Part shown: positions 61,837 to 64,000 of the stretch, piece by piece
Numbering within the stretch: position 1 is the first letter of the stretch
Layout: every line of letters begins with the position of its first letter
Source of the DNA: Streptomyces sp. 7-21
GTDB lineage: Bacteria > Actinomycetota > Actinomycetes > Streptomycetales > Streptomycetaceae
Reading direction: 5' to 3'
Length of the DNA stretch: 64,000 nt
Assembly: GCF_016741785.1 (NCBI RefSeq)
Contig: NZ_JAERRL010000007.1
Span: 1 to 64,000 of the forward strand
Notes under the pieces: generated by a model
Databases searched by the model: none
The model's input: the letters and a program-made list of their open reading frames with translations, nothing else
Told to the model about the DNA's origin: nothing
Translations under genes and position numbers: made by a program

Positions 61837-64000
61837 TCATGGTTGCGTGCCCGGCGGGGTCGGGCCCCGCCGGTTCTCGGTCTGCTGCCTTCCCCGCCGC
61901 CAGCCGCGCTGGAGCGACGACATGCGGGCACGGACGGCCTCGGCGTCCAGGTCCGCCACGGGGTTCTCCGGGCGGCCGTCCGGGGTGTCCGGGGACGCGT
62001 CCGCCGCGGGCCGGGGCGCCCGGGGACCGGGCGCCGCGCCCCGCACGCGGCGGGGCAGCCCGGAGCGCGTGGTGGCGGCCGCGGGTCTCTCCTGGTCCGG
62101 CGGGACGCCGGGCGGCGGCGCGACGGGCCGCCCGTGGTCGGCGACGAGCACGGGGGTGCGGCGCACCGGCGCACCCGGCTGCCGCCCATCGCCCGGCGGG
62201 TCCGGCGTGCCGTCGGCCTGCTGGCCGTCGCCGGCGGGCGGCCAGCCGGAGCCGGGTGCCGCCCGCGGGCCGGTGTCCGCGGGGGCGACGGGGGCTTCCA
62301 GCTCGACCGGCCCGTCGGCGGGCCCTTCCAGGAGCGCGGGCCGCTGCCCGTGCGGGAGAGCGTCCTGGCCGCCGGTCTCGGTGAGCAGGTCGCCGGGGAT
62401 GAGGGTCACGGCGGTGGTGCCGCCGTAGGGCGACTCCCTGAGGGAGACCCGCACCCCGTGGCGCTCGGCGAGGCGGGCGACGACGAGCAGGCCGAGCCGG
62501 TCGGTGTCGGCGGCCTCCGGGTCCGGCGGCTGCGCGAGCCGCTCGTTGGCCTCCTGGAGCGCCTCGGCCGTCATGCCCAGGCCCCGGTCGTGGATCTCCA
62601 GCGTGAAGCCGTGCGGCACGCGCTCGCCGTAGACCTGGACGGCGGTGTGCGGCGGGGAGAAGACCGTGGCGTTCTCCAGCAGCTCGGCCAGCAGGTGGCG
62701 CAGGTCCGCCACGGCGGCGCCGGCGACGGCCAGCGCCGGCAGGCGGCGGATCTCGATGCGGTCGTAGTCCTCGACCTCGTCGACGGCGCCGCGGACCACG
62801 TCCATCAGCAGCTCGGACTTGGCCCACTGGCGGGAGCCCGCGGCGCCCGAGAGCACGACCAGTCCCTCGGCGTGGCGCCGCATCCGCGCGGTGAGGTGGG
62901 TCAGCCGCACCAGCTCGTCGCGGTCGACGCCGGTCCCGGCGCGCTGTCCGGCCGTCTCCAGGATGTTCAGCTGGCGGTGGAGCAGGACCTGGCTGCGGCG
63001 CGCGAGGTTGACGAAGACCTCGGAGACGCGGTGGCGGACGGCGGCGCGTTCGACGGCCGCCGACAGCGCGGCCCGCTGGAGGGTGTTGACCGCCTTGCCC
63101 ACCTGCCCGGCCTCGTCGGCCCCGTACTCCAGGCGGGGCGCCTCGGTCTCCACGTCGACGCGGTCGCCGGCCGCCAGGCGGCGCAGCACGCCGGGCAGCC
63201 GCACCTCGGAGGCCTCGCGGGCCTCACGGACGAGGGTGCGCATCTCACGCAGCTGGGCGCGGGAGACGCGCCAGGCCACGGCGGCGGACAGCGCGACGGC
63301 GAGGAAGCCGCCCGCGCCGACGAGGACGGCGCGCCTGACCAGGCCGCCGCGCGCAGAGGCGGCGGCGTCCTCACACCGGTCGCCGGCCTCGGCGGCGAGA
63401 CCGGCCAGTTCGCTGAGCGCGGCGCCGCTGACCTCGTCCCACTGCCCGGGCTGGACCGAGCCGGTCTCGGCCAGGGACTGTTCCGTGCTGCTGAGCACCC
63501 GGCCGCCGCCGTCCTCCCAGAAGCTCTCGTGGGCCAGGCGGTCCTCCAGCGGCAGGCCGCTGAGGAAGGTGTCGTAGGCGGCCTGGCGCTCGGTCATCAG
63601 CGCGGCCAGCGCGTCGCGTTCGGTGTCGGTGGTGCGCCCGGCGGCCAGCGCGCCTGCGACCAGCGCGTCCTCGCGTGCGAGGTACTCCCTGGCCAGGTGG
63701 AGTCCGGCGACGGCGCGGGCGTGCAGCCCGGTCTCGCTGTCGGTGGAAGGCGGGAGGGCGGCCAGCAGGCGCAGGGCCGGGTCGGCGAGCCTGTTGTAGG
63801 CGCCGAGGACCCGGGTGCGGGATATGGTGCCGCGCTCGACCTGGTCCCGGAGCTGGCCGAGGCTGCCGAGCGCGGTGGACAGGGCGTCGACGGCAGTGGC
63901 GGCGGAGCCGTCGAGGCCGCCGCGGGCGCTGGCGGCGCGGCTGAGGAGCCGGCTGGCGGCGGCGTCGGTGGCCTCACGGGTATCCTCGAGGCGGCTGAGC
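61837..64000 (-). CDS. Nitrate-sensing-type sensor histidine kinase (conservon CvnA-like), 5' end cut by window edge
   Basis: The reading frame is open to base 64000, so the true start lies outside. The visible part of about 720 residues has the end of a helical extracellular nitrate-sensing (NIT) domain and a transmembrane helix (RRAVLVGAGGFLAVALSAAV). A HAMP-like linker, a dimerisation region and an ATPase domain (LRHLLAELLENATVFSPPHT, HDRGLGMTAEALQEAN) follow. A disordered Pro/Ala-rich tail of about 190 residues ends it. CvnA proteins have this plan. The neighbouring roadblock gene supports the call. Confidence 0.9.
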   Translation of the reverse strand, partial: LSRLEDTREATDAAASRLLSRAASARGGLDGSAATAVDALSTALGSLGQLRDQVERGTISRTRVLGAYNRLADPALRLLAALPPSTDSETGLHARAVAGLHLAREYLAREDALVAGALAAGRTTDTERDALAALMTERQAAYDTFLSGLPLEDRLAHESFWEDGGGRVLSSTEQSLAETGSVQPGQWDEVSGAALSELAGLAAEAGDRCEDAAASARGGLVRRAVLVGAGGFLAVALSAAVAWRVSRAQLREMRTLVREAREASEVRLPGVLRRLAAGDRVDVETEAPRLEYGADEAGQVGKAVNTLQRAALSAAVERAAVRHRVSEVFVNLARRSQVLLHRQLNILETAGQRAGTGVDRDELVRLTHLTARMRRHAEGLVVLSGAAGSRQWAKSELLMDVVRGAVDEVEDYDRIEIRRLPALAVAGAAVADLRHLLAELLENATVFSPPHTAVQVYGERVPHGFTLEIHDRGLGMTAEALQEANERLAQPPDPEAADTDRLGLLVVARLAERHGVRVSLRESPYGGTTAVTLIPGDLLTETGGQDALPHGQRPALLEGPADGPVELEAPVAPADTGPRAAPGSGWPPAGDGQQADGTPDPPGDGRQPGAPVRRTPVLVADHGRPVAPPPGVPPDQERPAAATTRSGLPRRVRGAAPGPRAPRPAADASPDTPDGRPENPVADLDAEAVRARMSSLQRGWRRGRQQTENRRGPTPPGTQP

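Noticed and set aside
58929..62384. 1151-codon open frame on the plus strand
   Set aside because: Its translation is low-complexity Gly/Ala/Arg/Val-rich and lies opposite real genes with full motifs; it is a GC-skew shadow.
1..64000. Insertion sequences, CRISPR arrays, tRNA genes
   Set aside because: No transposase motif, regularly spaced repeat or cloverleaf-like tRNA was seen while reading through.

Overview
The window is very GC-rich, its genes mostly start with ATG or GTG, and it carries a SARP/AfsR-type regulator, a partial 'conservon', a tandem glycine riboswitch before gcvP and a FHA / bifunctional-nuclease / MerR cluster. Together these point to a Streptomyces (or very close relative) chromosome. 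No tRNA, rRNA, CRISPR array or insertion sequence was seen.

Left part, accessory (1-30.9 kb). A secreted VanX-like dipeptidase (88-897) is followed by a compact seven-gene unit read leftwards (8012 to 1098). It holds two different KAS III ketosynthases, one free acyl carrier protein, a squalene/phytoene-synthase-fold enzyme, an acetolactate-synthase-like ThDP enzyme, an SRPBCC protein and a HisC-like PLP enzyme. It starts after an AT-richer control region and ends at a strong hairpin (1059-1084). It has no modular PKS/NRPS and matches no pathway I can name, so it is the best candidate here for an undescribed biosynthetic system. Next is a nine-gene sugar/polyol catabolic operon (18239 to 8576): split transketolase, FGGY kinase, SDR, RbsCBA-type ABC importer, SorC regulator and a second SDR, with a perfect inverted repeat (18309-18326) as candidate operator. 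A universal stress protein, a secreted SLT-type transglycosylase, a short AfsR-like regulator, a small secreted cysteine-containing protein, an Lrp regulator and a methyltransferase follow. At 24851-27756 two translationally coupled genes resemble the tap-tpg pair of linear Streptomyces replicons, but with an unusual fused architecture. Then come a frameshifted pectinesterase pseudogene and a two-component flavin monooxygenase pair.

Right part, mostly conserved chromosome (30.9-64 kb). Genes include a YigZ/IMPACT protein, a CoA-binding protein, XRE-cupin and EamA genes (divergent), a spermidine-synthase-like protein, uppP, a Gfo/Idh/MocA oxidoreductase, ung, a DUF3037/HipA-like pair, a MocR regulator divergent from a PNPOx-like gene, a CPBP protease, a GCS2 ligase and gcvP with its glycine riboswitch. 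A long leftward block follows: dinB, MerR, bifunctional nuclease, GarA-like FHA protein, nucleotidyltransferase/phosphomutase fusion and CDP-alcohol phosphatidyltransferase. Then come ptsI, a hypothetical gene, acetoacetyl-CoA synthetase and a roadblock / nitrate-sensing histidine kinase pair, the kinase running off the right edge.

Convergent gene pairs are often separated by perfect GC-rich hairpins. All function calls come from motif and family recognition by eye; no database search was run.
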